A stretch of DNA of 64,000 nucleotides from Schaalia sp. lx-260 (GTDB taxonomy: Bacteria > Actinomycetota > Actinomycetes > Actinomycetales > Actinomycetaceae). Below, piece by piece: positions 27,825 through 36,469 of this stretch. The stretch is taken from NCBI RefSeq assembly GCF_021083645.1, contig NZ_JAJNRQ010000001.1, positions 62,001-126,000 on the forward strand, read 5' to 3'. The translations under genes were made by a program, and so were the position numbers. The notes beneath the pieces were generated by a model. That model was not told where the DNA came from. It did no database searches and worked only from the letters and a program-made list of their open reading frames with translations. Position 1 is the stretch's first letter, and every line of letters begins with the position of its first letter.

Positions 27825-28916
27825 ATGGCTCACCGTCGTCCTACGCAATCGGAAGTTGCGCGACTAGCTGGCACATCGACAGCCGTGGTGAGCTATGTAC
27901 TCAACAACGGGCCACGGCCAGTTTCTGAAGAAACACGTAACCGAGTCCTCGCTGCGATTGCGCACACAGGTTATCGACCCAATAACCTTGCGCGCGCTCT
28001 TGTCTCAGGCAAGAGCGCTGCGCTCGGTTTGATTGTGCCAGACCTTGCTAACCCTTTTCTTGCTCAGCTCGCTCAATGCTTTGAACGAGAATTTTTTGAA
28101 CGCGGATACTGCCTGCTTGTCGGTGATTCGCAAGATGATCTTGAACATGAGATCGCTGTTGTTGAAACCATGCTGCGTCAGCAAGTCGATGGACTCGTCT
28201 GGTATTCAGTGGACCAGCCCCCACCTCTCGACGTGATCGCTACCTCGAATGTGCCGGCAGTCATTCTTAACGCCACAGAAAGCCAGCGGATACAGCAAAA
28301 AAATGCTGAAGCAGGGCGCCTCATCTGTGTTGCGACCGATGAACGCGCCCACGCGCAGATGGCAACCGAACACCTCATTTCTCATGGGTGTACACGTATC
28401 GCACACTTAGGTGGCCCACACACTCGCCTCAATTCACGTGAACGCTCACGCGGATGGCGTGATGCCCTCAGGCAAGCTGGACTCGAACCAGCAGGACATT
28501 GCACTGCGCCTTTTAGCCGTGAAGGTGGTTTTGCTGCGGCTTCCACCTTGAGTGAATTTAACCCAGATGGCGTAGTTGTCGGTAATGAAATGCAAGCAAT
28601 CGGCTTACTCGCCGCACTAGCAGGCGCCGGAATATCCATTCCTGATGATATTGCGATTATCGCCCTCAATGGTACCGATGGGGCAGAATTTACTGTGCCC
28701 TCCCTCAGCGCAATCCACCTTTCAGCGCAGGATTTAGCTCATGATGTTGTTGAGGCGCTTCTTGGAGGAAACAACACAGAGAACACCGGGCAAAAAAACA
28801 ACGAAAATGAGGAATCACGTACCGTTGCACCTGTTGTAGCTCATGCTCATCTGATTGGCCGCGCAAGCTGTGGATGTAACGAAAAATATGAGGACACCAA
28901 TGAATATCGTGATTGA
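27825..28916 (+). CDS. LacI-family transcriptional regulator
   Basis: The N-terminal helix-turn-helix (SEVARLAGTSTAVVSYVLNN) and hinge (TGYRPNNLARAL) are classic LacI. A periplasmic-binding-protein-like effector domain follows (about residues 60-340), ending in a short polar tail. ATG 27825 is chosen because GAAAGGAGG lies just upstream; the frame is open 8 codons earlier. The gene sits between the transporter and the nucleoside hydrolase, so it probably represses them until a nucleoside or derivative binds. Confidence 0.94.
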   Translation: MAHRRPTQSEVARLAGTSTAVVSYVLNNGPRPVSEETRNRVLAAIAHTGYRPNNLARALVSGKSAALGLIVPDLANPFLAQLAQCFEREFFERGYCLLVGDSQDDLEHEIAVVETMLRQQVDGLVWYSVDQPPPLDVIATSNVPAVILNATESQRIQQKNAEAGRLICVATDERAHAQMATEHLISHGCTRIAHLGGPHTRLNSRERSRGWRDALRQAGLEPAGHCTAPFSREGGFAAASTLSEFNPDGVVVGNEMQAIGLLAALAGAGISIPDDIAIIALNGTDGAEFTVPSLSAIHLSAQDLAHDVVEALLGGNNTENTGQKNNENEESRTVAPVVAHAHLIGRASCGCNEKYEDTNEYRD

Positions 28917-29877
28917 CTGCGATCCAGGCAACGGAATCCCCGGCGCAAATGTGGATGATGCCCTCGCCCTTGCTTTTGCTTTACGTTCGCAGGCTTTCCA
29001 CCTGAAAGCGATTTGGACAGTTTTCGGTAATACCTCAGCAGCCGAAGGCTCACGTGCAGCGCAGCAGCTCCTGAATGATCTTGATGCCCCACATACCCGT
29101 ATCATCACAGGATCCCCTCAGCCACTGAGCCCTGGCGGGGCCGCGTGGCGTGAAAAACTTGACGCACCCAGCATGGCTTACGAGGTCTACTCCCTCTGGG
29201 GCGCGACAATGGCCCCTCATCGTGACGGATGGGGAGAACAACACCTGTCGTCCTTACCTGATACGAAAAATACGTCCACAGGTGATGCTGTTGCCCAGCT
29301 AGCCGATAACCTCATGACGTTTCCTACGGGAGTAACTCTTGCATGTTTAGGGCCACTCACAAATATTGCCCGCCTCATCACGGAATATCCACATGTGTGT
29401 GACGGCATCGAACGTATAGCGCTTATGGGTGGATGTTTAGGGATGGGACAGCTTGTTGATACTAATTTTGCTGTCGATCCGATTTCTGCGCGTGTGGTAT
29501 TGGAATCGGGTATGCCGCTGACAATTGTGCCACTGGATGTTACACGCACCACCGAATTATCGCTGCGCCGCTGGGAGCAAATTTGCACTGAGGTTACAAA
29601 AGATCGCGCCCGCGACTGTGAACTAATCTCACGGTGGCTTAAACCATGGCTTGCATACTCACAAGCTACACGGCCGGTGGACGGTATGTGGATTCATGAT
29701 CTTGTCGTGTTGGCACAGCTTGCTGATCCGAGCCTTGTCCAACGTGAACACGCATATGTGGCAGTGCGCGAGGATGGGAAACTTGTGCGTAATGATTCCG
29801 CTACAGAGGTTGACCTGATTACTGCGGTAGACAACGAACGCCTCATCGACCTATGGGTAAGTACTGTACTCGGTTGA
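28900..29877 (+). CDS. Nucleoside hydrolase (IUNH family)
   Basis: Cleaves ribonucleosides to base and ribose. The Ca-binding aspartate cluster is near the start as DCDPGNGIPGANVDDALALA, a variant with extra residues between the first and second Asp pairs compared with the common DTDPGxDD. The catalytic region near the C-terminus, VDGMWIHDLVVLAQLADPSL, carries the conserved His-Asp. ATG 28900 has GAGGA 5 bp upstream; the longer frame to 28855 is less likely. The start overlaps the lacI stop by 17 bp. Base specificity is not readable. Confidence 0.92.
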   Translation: MNIVIDCDPGNGIPGANVDDALALAFALRSQAFHLKAIWTVFGNTSAAEGSRAAQQLLNDLDAPHTRIITGSPQPLSPGGAAWREKLDAPSMAYEVYSLWGATMAPHRDGWGEQHLSSLPDTKNTSTGDAVAQLADNLMTFPTGVTLACLGPLTNIARLITEYPHVCDGIERIALMGGCLGMGQLVDTNFAVDPISARVVLESGMPLTIVPLDVTRTTELSLRRWEQICTEVTKDRARDCELISRWLKPWLAYSQATRPVDGMWIHDLVVLAQLADPSLVQREHAYVAVREDGKLVRNDSATEVDLITAVDNERLIDLWVSTVLG

Positions 29878-30089
29878 ACACATAGGCTACCGTCCCAAAA
29901 GGACCGTGGTAATTAGCGCATGATACGACGCGCTACCTAGACGCAACACCGATCGAGTGGACACGTACCATCCGCATAAGTACTGGCCGGAGCGTACAAC
30001 AATATGCCCCGCGACCAAAGATCTACGGGCGCATATCAAAATTACATGTACCGCAGCCAGATATTGCGCAAAGATACAGTCAGAGGAAC

Positions 30090-30332
30090 CTAAGGCTGAG
30101 TCCAGAAGCGTTCGTCGTAAACGTCTACTTCATCCTCATCATCCACAGGAGCATAAGGATCAACGTACTCGTCATCCTCATCCTGTGCGTACTGCGCGTA
30201 CGGATCCTCTTTCGTGGAAGCTCCATGAGAAGACAATTCCCTTTGGAGAGCTTCAAGGTCGGTATCAGGACTGAAATACTTCAGTTTGCGTGCAACTTTT
30301 GTCTGCTTTGCCTTTTGACGGCCGCGCCCCAT
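30090..30332 (-). CDS. DUF3073 family protein
   Basis: The 80-residue protein begins MGRGRQKAKQTKVARKLKYF and then SPDTDLEALQREL, the conserved DUF3073 core, followed by an acidic Asp/Tyr-rich tail. DUF3073 is an actinobacterial family of unknown role. ATG 30332 is preferred over the longer frame to 30404 because the family starts with MGRGR and GGAGGGGG lies upstream. The 212 bp between this gene and the nucleoside hydrolase show no other gene. Confidence 0.93.
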   Translation of the reverse strand: MGRGRQKAKQTKVARKLKYFSPDTDLEALQRELSSHGASTKEDPYAQYAQDEDDEYVDPYAPVDDEDEVDVYDERFWTQP

Positions 30333-30489
30333 GGGGTCGACCCCCTCCATGTCGTGCGGGTCCGCTACAGCGGTTCCCTGAATTATCAAAATCTGTCGTA
30401 GCACCTATCATAGCGGTCTGTTACTCAAAGACACATTCGTAGGTGTTGAGCTGTGGAACAGTGCTCATAAGCACATCCCACATACACGG

Positions 30490-30822
30490 TTAGCGCCGGT
30501 GGGAAATACGTAAACCAATAAGGGCAACCACAACGACGGTCCCCGCAATGGCAATACCTACTTTTTTCAAGGCTTCTTCATCCCCAGCGCGGGCCGCATC
30601 CACCGTTTCACACACAGACTCACGAACGCAATCGCAGCGCTCACGGATCTTTTCTTGGAAGCTTTGAGCCTTCTCAGAAACTTTTTGTGTGAGCTGTTCC
30701 ACTTGATATGCTGGACTGAGTTGCGCAGCTAAAGCGTCGATTGTGCGACCCATCTGGGCCCGTGTAGCAGCTAAATCTGCTTCAATCTGTTCAACTGAAC
30801 GAGCACTGCTTTGAATACTCAC
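30490..30822 (-). CDS. DUF3618-domain membrane protein
   Basis: The 110-residue protein has the DUF3618 start SVEQIEADLAATRAQMGRTI then DAL, an amphipathic middle with heptad character (VEQLTQKVSEKAQSFQEKI), and one C-terminal membrane helix (about residues 87-105). DUF3618 proteins often accompany holin-X proteins, as here, where the start overlaps the stop of that gene by 4 bp. The role is unknown, probably at the envelope. Confidence 0.9.
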   Translation of the reverse strand: MSIQSSARSVEQIEADLAATRAQMGRTIDALAAQLSPAYQVEQLTQKVSEKAQSFQEKIRERCDCVRESVCETVDAARAGDEEALKKVGIAIAGTVVVVALIGLRISHRR

Positions 30823-31277
30823 TTACCCATTCCTTTCTTCAAAACATCAATATCAGCGGCAATATTTCCTTGAATATCCTGCGACGCCTGACTGCTAGAG
30901 GCATGCCCTTTCTTAAATAAGGCCACGGCCACCCACAACAAAATCACAACAAGCAGAAGGAGCACACCGCATACAACCAACGAAGCCGCCCACGCGGGAA
31001 GTAGCAAGGCGAAAGCCAATTCAATACTGTGAAGCATCCAGCCCAGTAAATAAAGAGCACAAACTGCTGCAACAACGAGCAGGCCAACAGCAACAGCGAA
31101 ACTACGGATGCTGCCAAAGATTTTCATTTTTGCGAGGCGTATCTCGTCCTCAATAAGAGTCCGAAAATGAGTAATCAATGAGGTAAAAAGAGTCCCCACA
31201 CTTTCAGGCTGCTCAGGTGCGTCACTTGTTAAAGCAGGCGATGGCTGCTGTGCCTCATCAAAAACGCCGGTAGACAT
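30819..31277 (-). CDS. Actinobacterial holin-X / phage holin family protein (DUF1469-like)
   Basis: The 152-residue protein has a polar N-terminus, then LITHFRTLIEDEIRLAKMKI, a family hallmark, and two closely spaced long hydrophobic helices (about residues 65-125). Despite the name, these chromosomal proteins are housekeeping envelope proteins coupled to DUF3618 genes, not evidence of a phage. It overlaps the DUF3618 gene by 4 bp. The ribosome site is weak. Confidence 0.9.
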   Translation of the reverse strand: MSTGVFDEAQQPSPALTSDAPEQPESVGTLFTSLITHFRTLIEDEIRLAKMKIFGSIRSFAVAVGLLVVAAVCALYLLGWMLHSIELAFALLLPAWAASLVVCGVLLLLVVILLWVAVALFKKGHASSSQASQDIQGNIAADIDVLKKGMGK

Positions 31278-31382
31278 GATTTACGCTCGTTTCGTATAAG
31301 GAAGATGGATACTTTTAGTTTCTCATGCCCAGCCACAAAGAGCCAGATGATGAGTAAAAAACGGAACAAAACCACGGTAACC

Positions 31383-32660
31383 TTACGGTTCAAGGGCCTC
31401 ATCATGAAAAATAGGACCAGGAAGCTCCTGCAAAATCTTTTGAGCACGCTCGACAACATCCTGCGAACTTGCAGATGAAATCGCTGAATCCGGCGAAGCT
31501 ACGTGAAGCACATGATGATCGGCGCGCTTTTTTTGGGGCGCAGGTACTTCAGATTTTGGCTCCACAAGGGAGAGAACCGCTACTTCAGATGAACTTTGAT
31601 TATCAACCTCAGAAATATTCTGACTTTGAGATGGCTGAAAGAAAGAAGGCTCTGCTCCACGGAAATCAAATTCAGGAAGTTCGCTTCCTAGCACACCGAC
31701 CGAAGAATCCGCATCTTCTTCTTGAGGGACCGTCACGTCGTAGGCCATATCAGCTGGAGCCAGCAACGAGTCGGCCTGAACCACCGAGGAAACAGGGAAC
31801 CATGAGGGGGACGCTTCCTTAACGCTTTCACGCTCGCTGTCATAGGAAGCCTGCGGCACAGGACCAAGTAAACCCGCCGTATCCGTATCAGCCGCATACG
31901 CCTGCGATAAAGCACCCATATCAGGGTAAGCCATATCGCATGCGACACTGCCGTTGGCAATCAGCACAGCACGGTCAGCTAAAGCTGCCCAACGCAGATC
32001 AGCCGTTGAAAATACGAGCGCACAACCACTGTGCGCGACCTTGCGAAGAAAATCATAGATAGCTTCAGAAATACCGTGAACAAGTCCTCGCGTAGGATCT
32101 TCCAATAAAAGTATCTGTGCCCCGCATAGGAGTGCCTGAGCAACTGCGATACGGAGCGAACCATCAGGGCCAAGCTGCGTGGGCATCGCCAGTTCATGAC
32201 CAGCTAATTGGCACAATGACATGATGCGATCCAGTTCCGCACGGTCAATACTTATTCCGCATTGCGCTAAAGGAAACATAACATTTTCACGCACAGTCAA
32301 CGTGGAATCATAGCTCACGTGACCGGTAATAAGAGCCACCCCAGCACTGCCCCCATAAAGGGCACGTGAACGGCGAGAATACCTCACTGCACGATCATCA
32401 ATATCAGATAGCCCTGCAAGCGCCATAAAAAGGGCGCGTGAACGGCTACTATTACGGTCCACAAGGGCAGTCAGGCAGCCACCGCGTATTGACAAGTTGA
32501 GATGGTCAATGAGTGGAGCATCTGCATGGACGGAAGCAATGGTGAGTTCTCGTGTCCATAGCAGCGCTCGCTGACCTGGTCCGGGTGCATAAAAGTTTCG
32601 AGCAGAGCGCCACCATGGTTTTGGTTGAGGATACGTAAGTACCTGCTGTGCATTACGCAT
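31383..32660 (-). CDS. ABC-ATPase-like protein lacking the catalytic motifs (pseudo-ABC) with acidic disordered tail
   Basis: Residues of about 30-265 follow the ABC fold from end to end, but the key residues are changed. Walker A is ALVDRNSSRSRALFMALAGL, without the GxxGxGKS lysine. The Q-loop region is GHVSYDSTLTVRENVMF. The signature is LGPDGSLRIAVAQALL instead of LSGGQ. Walker B is ILLLEDP, with order ED instead of DE. The H-loop is STADL instead of STHDL. The last about 155 residues are Ser/Glu/Asp-rich and probably disordered. ATP hydrolysis is unlikely; a structural or regulatory role is inference. AAGGA precedes the ATG. It lies between the SPFH gene and the holin-X unit. Confidence 0.8.
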   Translation of the reverse strand: MRNAQQVLTYPQPKPWWRSARNFYAPGPGQRALLWTRELTIASVHADAPLIDHLNLSIRGGCLTALVDRNSSRSRALFMALAGLSDIDDRAVRYSRRSRALYGGSAGVALITGHVSYDSTLTVRENVMFPLAQCGISIDRAELDRIMSLCQLAGHELAMPTQLGPDGSLRIAVAQALLCGAQILLLEDPTRGLVHGISEAIYDFLRKVAHSGCALVFSTADLRWAALADRAVLIANGSVACDMAYPDMGALSQAYAADTDTAGLLGPVPQASYDSERESVKEASPSWFPVSSVVQADSLLAPADMAYDVTVPQEEDADSSVGVLGSELPEFDFRGAEPSFFQPSQSQNISEVDNQSSSEVAVLSLVEPKSEVPAPQKKRADHHVLHVASPDSAISSASSQDVVERAQKILQELPGPIFHDEALEP

Positions 32661-32764
32661 AGTGTCATTCCTTCACATCAGTGACGCATGTGCAGTGTCA
32701 TCAAAACGGGATGATACTGCACATCACAAAGTACGGTGCGTTCTTTTTGTCTAAAAGTATGCAT

Positions 32765-33928
32765 TCAGGCGCGAGGGGTCCCGCACTTCCCGCAGAATTT
32801 CTGTTCTGGCGTGCTGAAAGCAGTGCCGCAGTTTGTGCAAAAAGCCGCAGTTCCCGCAGATGCAGGAGGCTGTGAAGGTGTAGCCGTGGGGGGCTGCGCA
32901 GGCACCTGAGAGGCAGAAGCAGTCTGGCCTGCTTCCCAGTACGCATGATTTGCTTGGGAAGCGGCTTGCGTGAATTGCCCACCAGCATTCATGCCCATAC
33001 CCATACCCATAAAGGCAAGGCCCGCCCCAGCCTCATTGGAACCAGCAGCTTCCATCCCTCGCGCCACAGCGCCTTGAACGTATCCTTCACGTACAAGAGG
33101 ATCAGAAAGCATAGCGCCCTCATTGCGCATATCAAGAAGCTTACGTGATTGCTCATCGTAAGAAATCGAGGCAATACCCACAGAGAGCACTTCCATGCCA
33201 CGCATACGCAACCAATCCTCATCAAGAGTGTCACGCATGTAATGCGACAGTTCACGTATCCGAGAAGGAACCTGTGAAATACGTATCCCGTCGGCGCTCA
33301 TCTGATTAATGGATGATTGCAAGGCTTCAAGGAATTCTGACAGGTACTGCTCTTTAATCTGGTCAATATGAATGTGGGTGGCGTCGCGTGGAATCACTTC
33401 TTGGTAAAACAAAATGGGATCAGTGATTTTAATGGAGAAAGTCCCGTGGCAACGCAAGAAAAGCTCTGCGTTATAGAAAGAATCAAAATAATTCAATGAA
33501 TTAGGGGTGCCGAAACGAATCCCTTTAATTTCCTGCAAGTTAATGTAAAAAGCTTGTTGCCTTAACGCAGAGCCACCACCATAGGTGAAACGCTTCCATG
33601 TGTCCTTCACAGATTCAGTGAGGCTTCCTGCAAAAAATGAAGGCGTACCCTGCGTCACCGTGAAAATACCAGGTTCCGCCGTAAAGTCAGTGATACGGCC
33701 ACTATCGACAAGCAGCATAGCTTGCCTGTCATACACGTGAATTGCTGACCCCTCAGAAATAATATCCGTGGAACCACGCTGCTTAGTCGCACGAGGATCA
33801 TCAGGACGCAGCCTGTCACCTTTACAAAATACGACACCTTCACCCATATTTTGCGGCTCAATAGCATCAAGCCACTGGTCAGCAAGAGCGCCCCCAATAG
33901 CACCTGTTGCTGCTTTAATAAGGCCCAT
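32765..33928 (-). CDS. SPFH-domain protein with C-terminal zinc ribbon (YdjI-like)
   Basis: The 387-residue protein has an SPFH/band-7-like region of the 'virion core protein' type (about residues 20-260; FCKGDRLRPDDPRAT, GIRFGTPNSLNYFDSFYNAE and the helical IDQIKEQYLSEFLEALQSSI). A Gly/Met-rich then Ala/Gln/Pro-rich linker follows, and a zinc ribbon ends the protein (CTNCGTAF ... CGKCGTPRA). This matches Bacillus subtilis YdjI, which works with YdjG and YdjH in membrane recruitment of PspA. GGAGGG precedes ATG 33928. It is divergent from the YdjG-like gene. Confidence 0.88.
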   Translation of the reverse strand: MGLIKAATGAIGGALADQWLDAIEPQNMGEGVVFCKGDRLRPDDPRATKQRGSTDIISEGSAIHVYDRQAMLLVDSGRITDFTAEPGIFTVTQGTPSFFAGSLTESVKDTWKRFTYGGGSALRQQAFYINLQEIKGIRFGTPNSLNYFDSFYNAELFLRCHGTFSIKITDPILFYQEVIPRDATHIHIDQIKEQYLSEFLEALQSSINQMSADGIRISQVPSRIRELSHYMRDTLDEDWLRMRGMEVLSVGIASISYDEQSRKLLDMRNEGAMLSDPLVREGYVQGAVARGMEAAGSNEAGAGLAFMGMGMGMNAGGQFTQAASQANHAYWEAGQTASASQVPAQPPTATPSQPPASAGTAAFCTNCGTAFSTPEQKFCGKCGTPRA

Positions 33929-33999
33929 GATGCCCTCCTATGAGTCAAAATTCGTGTACGCGGCACCTTGATAGTGCAGCCGTTTTCTTGTCTCATCCT

Positions 34000-34057
34000 G
34001 TCATAGATTTTCCTTGCTGTACGTCAAAAACTCGTGCGTGGTAACAATTACACGCAC
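34000..34057. promoter_or_regulatory. Candidate SPFH-gene promoter with adjacent palindrome
   Basis: On the minus strand TTGACG (34027-34022), a 16-bp spacer and TATGAC (34005-34000) form a promoter-like pair for the SPFH gene. Directly upstream is a palindrome GTGCGTG (34034-34040) / CACGCAC (34051-34057), with TAA and TTA pairing inside. Its place between the two divergent genes suits a shared regulator. Confidence 0.45.
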
Positions 34058-34199
34058 TATACGTATTTTTAACGGGATACCTGCATTGTGGTCCTGTAGC
34101 GCAAAAAAGGACATATACTCATTCCTATACCTATGCCGTACAGGTGGCCTGAGGGTTATATATGACGGCGAAAAATGAAATGTCTGTGATCGGATTTGT

Positions 34200-35459
34200 A
34201 TGAGCGAAATTCAATACAAATGTCCCGCGTGTGCAGCGCCTATTGAGTTTAATGCCTCCACAGGAATGATGTCCTGCGCATGGTGCGATTCGCATTTCAC
34301 AGTTGAATATGTGGAAAACTTTCACCGCCGTGACGATGCGTTGCCCCGCGATCATGAAAAAATAACAGCCGCGAGTACAGCATCCACCCATTCAAGGCAA
34401 GAACACGCTGATCCTCGCATACAAGAATCCGCTGACCATGTTCTGAATGATGCGACAGACCTCAATAGGCACGATGCTTCAAAAGATGCAGCTACAGGTG
34501 GAAGTCCGTCCTTTGAAACTGAGATGGGAACAGACCCTGCTGACGTTACAGACACGAAAACAGAACATGTTCACCTGAACTCACTGGAAGGGATGCGCAC
34601 ATACATATGTGACTCATGCGGCGCTGAAATCATTGCTGACCCCACGACTGTATCCACTCGCTGCGGTTTTTGTAATAACACTTTCATAGCGACAGAACGT
34701 TTGAGCGAAACTCGCGTACCGGATTTTATTATCCCCTTTGCGCTAGATAAAAAAGCCATGCAGGACGCATTCGTGCGAGCAACCGAAGGGAAATACCTTT
34801 TACCTCCCACATTTCGTCGCTCACATATTCTGCAAGAAGCAACAGGCGCATATGTGCCCTACTGGTTCCACGACGGTAGTGTGAGTGGAACACTGCATCT
34901 ACGTGCTCAAGATGTTACGACATGGACTGAAGGTGACTATCAGTGTACTCAGACCTTCATATTTGACGTATTACGTGAAGGAAGCGCAGACTTTCGCGCC
35001 ATACCGGTCTGTGCGACCAGTAAACTTGAAAGCGAACGTTCAGAAGGCGTGGAACCATACGATATGGCAGATTCGCGGGAATTTTCGACCGCCTACCTTT
35101 CAGGCTACGCAGCCTCCACATACGACATCGAAGCGATAGCAACACAAAAGCGGGCCAATGAACGCGTGACACGCACTTTTGAGGACCTTGTTCGTGAAAG
35201 CGTGCACGGACACCAATTAGTCCAAGTCGTTGAAGCGCATACACATGTGGAGCACGCGAATACATGGTTCGCTTTGTTACCGATCTGGCTGATTGTCGTG
35301 GCTTATGGGGGTGTCAATTATCCTTTCGCCATTAACGGGGTGACAGGTGAGGTTGTTGGAGAATTTCCTATCAGCACACGTCGCTTGTGGGCATTACGCG
35401 CCCTATGGTGCCTCCCCCTCATGCTTTTAGCCGGTGTTATGGCGTGGATTTTTATTTAG
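34200..35459 (+). CDS. Double zinc-ribbon membrane protein (YdjG-like)
   Basis: The 419-residue protein has a TFIIB-type zinc ribbon at its start (YKCPACAAPIEF ... MMSCAWCDSHF), a polar linker of about 90 residues, a second ribbon (YICDSCGAEI ... TRCGFCNNTF, about 137-165), a conserved beta-rich domain (DFIIPFALDKKAMQDAF ... YVPYWFHDGSVSGTLH), and two hydrophobic helices near the end. This is the layout of Bacillus YdjG, an envelope-stress protein encoded with PspA-family YdjF. It is followed by the TPM gene after 85 bp, probably in one operon. The ribosome site is weak. Confidence 0.85.
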   Translation: MSEIQYKCPACAAPIEFNASTGMMSCAWCDSHFTVEYVENFHRRDDALPRDHEKITAASTASTHSRQEHADPRIQESADHVLNDATDLNRHDASKDAATGGSPSFETEMGTDPADVTDTKTEHVHLNSLEGMRTYICDSCGAEIIADPTTVSTRCGFCNNTFIATERLSETRVPDFIIPFALDKKAMQDAFVRATEGKYLLPPTFRRSHILQEATGAYVPYWFHDGSVSGTLHLRAQDVTTWTEGDYQCTQTFIFDVLREGSADFRAIPVCATSKLESERSEGVEPYDMADSREFSTAYLSGYAASTYDIEAIATQKRANERVTRTFEDLVRESVHGHQLVQVVEAHTHVEHANTWFALLPIWLIVVAYGGVNYPFAINGVTGEVVGEFPISTRRLWALRALWCLPLMLLAGVMAWIFI

Positions 35460-35544
35460 GTGAAACTGAATTTCAACACAAAAATTCTGCGCGAACGGAA
35501 GCAAAGACAACGAACACACACTATTTAAAGGAAGCAGGATAGGC

Positions 35545-36384
35545 ATGGGAAAATCAAAAACACCTCAGCGTGCTCGCAGTGTTCGTGTACGCCACAGCGC
35601 TGTTATCCTGAGCTTTTTCCTGCTGGTAGTCATGCTTTTCGCTGGGCAGGTACGCGGCGCACAGGCAGAAAACACGCATGTCATTGACGAAGTGGAGGCG
35701 CTTTCCGCGTCAGAAAAAAGTGACTTAGAATCCCTGATTACGCCAATTATCAGCGAATACCACCAAGATATTGTGGTCCTTTTTGCCTCCCTCAACCAGA
35801 AAAGCCCCAAGGAATACGCCGATGACTATTTTGATGACCACGGGTACGGCGTAGGACAGAAACGCTCAGGAGTTCTGTTGCTGATTGCGCCAGATAGCCG
35901 TGACTGGTGGATTTCTACGCGCGGTGATTCCATCTCAACTTTCACAGATAAAGATATTCAACATATCGGTGACCTCATGAAAAAAGAACTGCGGCGGGAA
36001 CAATGGGCTGCGGGGGCACAGGTATTTGTGGAACAAAGCCGCAACTACATGCGCGCATGGAATAACGGTGAAAAAAGTGAAAACACGTCCTCAACTTCCA
36101 CAGATATCCTCATAAAAATCGGAAGTGTATGTGTTTTCGTGATTGTGGCTGGCATTATTGGTCTGCTCAGTGTGCATTTCCTTTTCGTTAGGAAGATGCG
36201 CAATATTGGTGTAGAGCCACGTGCTTTTTCGCATATTGTTCCAGGTTCTTTCACCCTCACCCGTGAAAGTGAACGCCTCGTGTCAAGTCACGTGCAACGG
36301 GTCAAAATTCGCTCAGAAAGCGGAAGCTCCACACATATATCATCCTCTGGAGCTTCTCATGGCGGCGGCGGAGGTAAATTTTAA
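35545..36384 (+). CDS. TPM-domain exported membrane protein (YdjH-like)
   Basis: A signal or anchor helix (about residues 22-42) precedes a TPM domain (about 45-165: VIDEVEALSASEKSDLESLI, then the conserved DDYFDDHGYGVG and GVLLLIAPDSRDWWISTRG). A second membrane helix (about 190-212) follows, and the protein ends in a Ser/His-rich and glycine-rich tail (GGGGGKF). TPM domains occur in thylakoid TLP18.3 and in YdjH, which acts with YdjG and YdjI. The position downstream of the YdjG-like gene supports that pairing. Confidence 0.88.
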   Translation: MGKSKTPQRARSVRVRHSAVILSFFLLVVMLFAGQVRGAQAENTHVIDEVEALSASEKSDLESLITPIISEYHQDIVVLFASLNQKSPKEYADDYFDDHGYGVGQKRSGVLLLIAPDSRDWWISTRGDSISTFTDKDIQHIGDLMKKELRREQWAAGAQVFVEQSRNYMRAWNNGEKSENTSSTSTDILIKIGSVCVFVIVAGIIGLLSVHFLFVRKMRNIGVEPRAFSHIVPGSFTLTRESERLVSSHVQRVKIRSESGSSTHISSSGASHGGGGGKF

Positions 36385-36415
36385 CGGGGCAGGCACCTTA
36401 TGATACCTACCCCGT
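36384..36415. terminator. Hairpin between convergent TPM and superoxide dismutase genes
   Basis: ACGGGGcAGG (from 36384) pairs with CCTaCCCCGT (to 36415), giving a strong stem with a 12-nt loop that starts at the TPM stop codon. It lacks a long T-run on either side, but its place between converging genes suits a two-way terminator. Confidence 0.55.
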
Positions 36416-36469
36416 GAGGCGAAAAACTGTGCCGTGTCGGTATTAGCGGCGCGCCATAATCATTGGTTA

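Noticed and set aside
29878-30089. Non-coding RNA in the gap after the nucleoside hydrolase
   Set aside because: Only a short GTCC-CAAAA-GGAC repeat is visible; no known RNA signature.
30819-31277. Holin-like protein as a sign of a prophage
   Set aside because: Holin-X proteins paired with DUF3618 are ordinary actinobacterial chromosomal genes; no other phage genes are near.
32765-33928. 'Virion core protein' similarity as evidence of viral origin
   Set aside because: The name comes from a distant SPFH match; the zinc ribbon and neighbours indicate the YdjI type.
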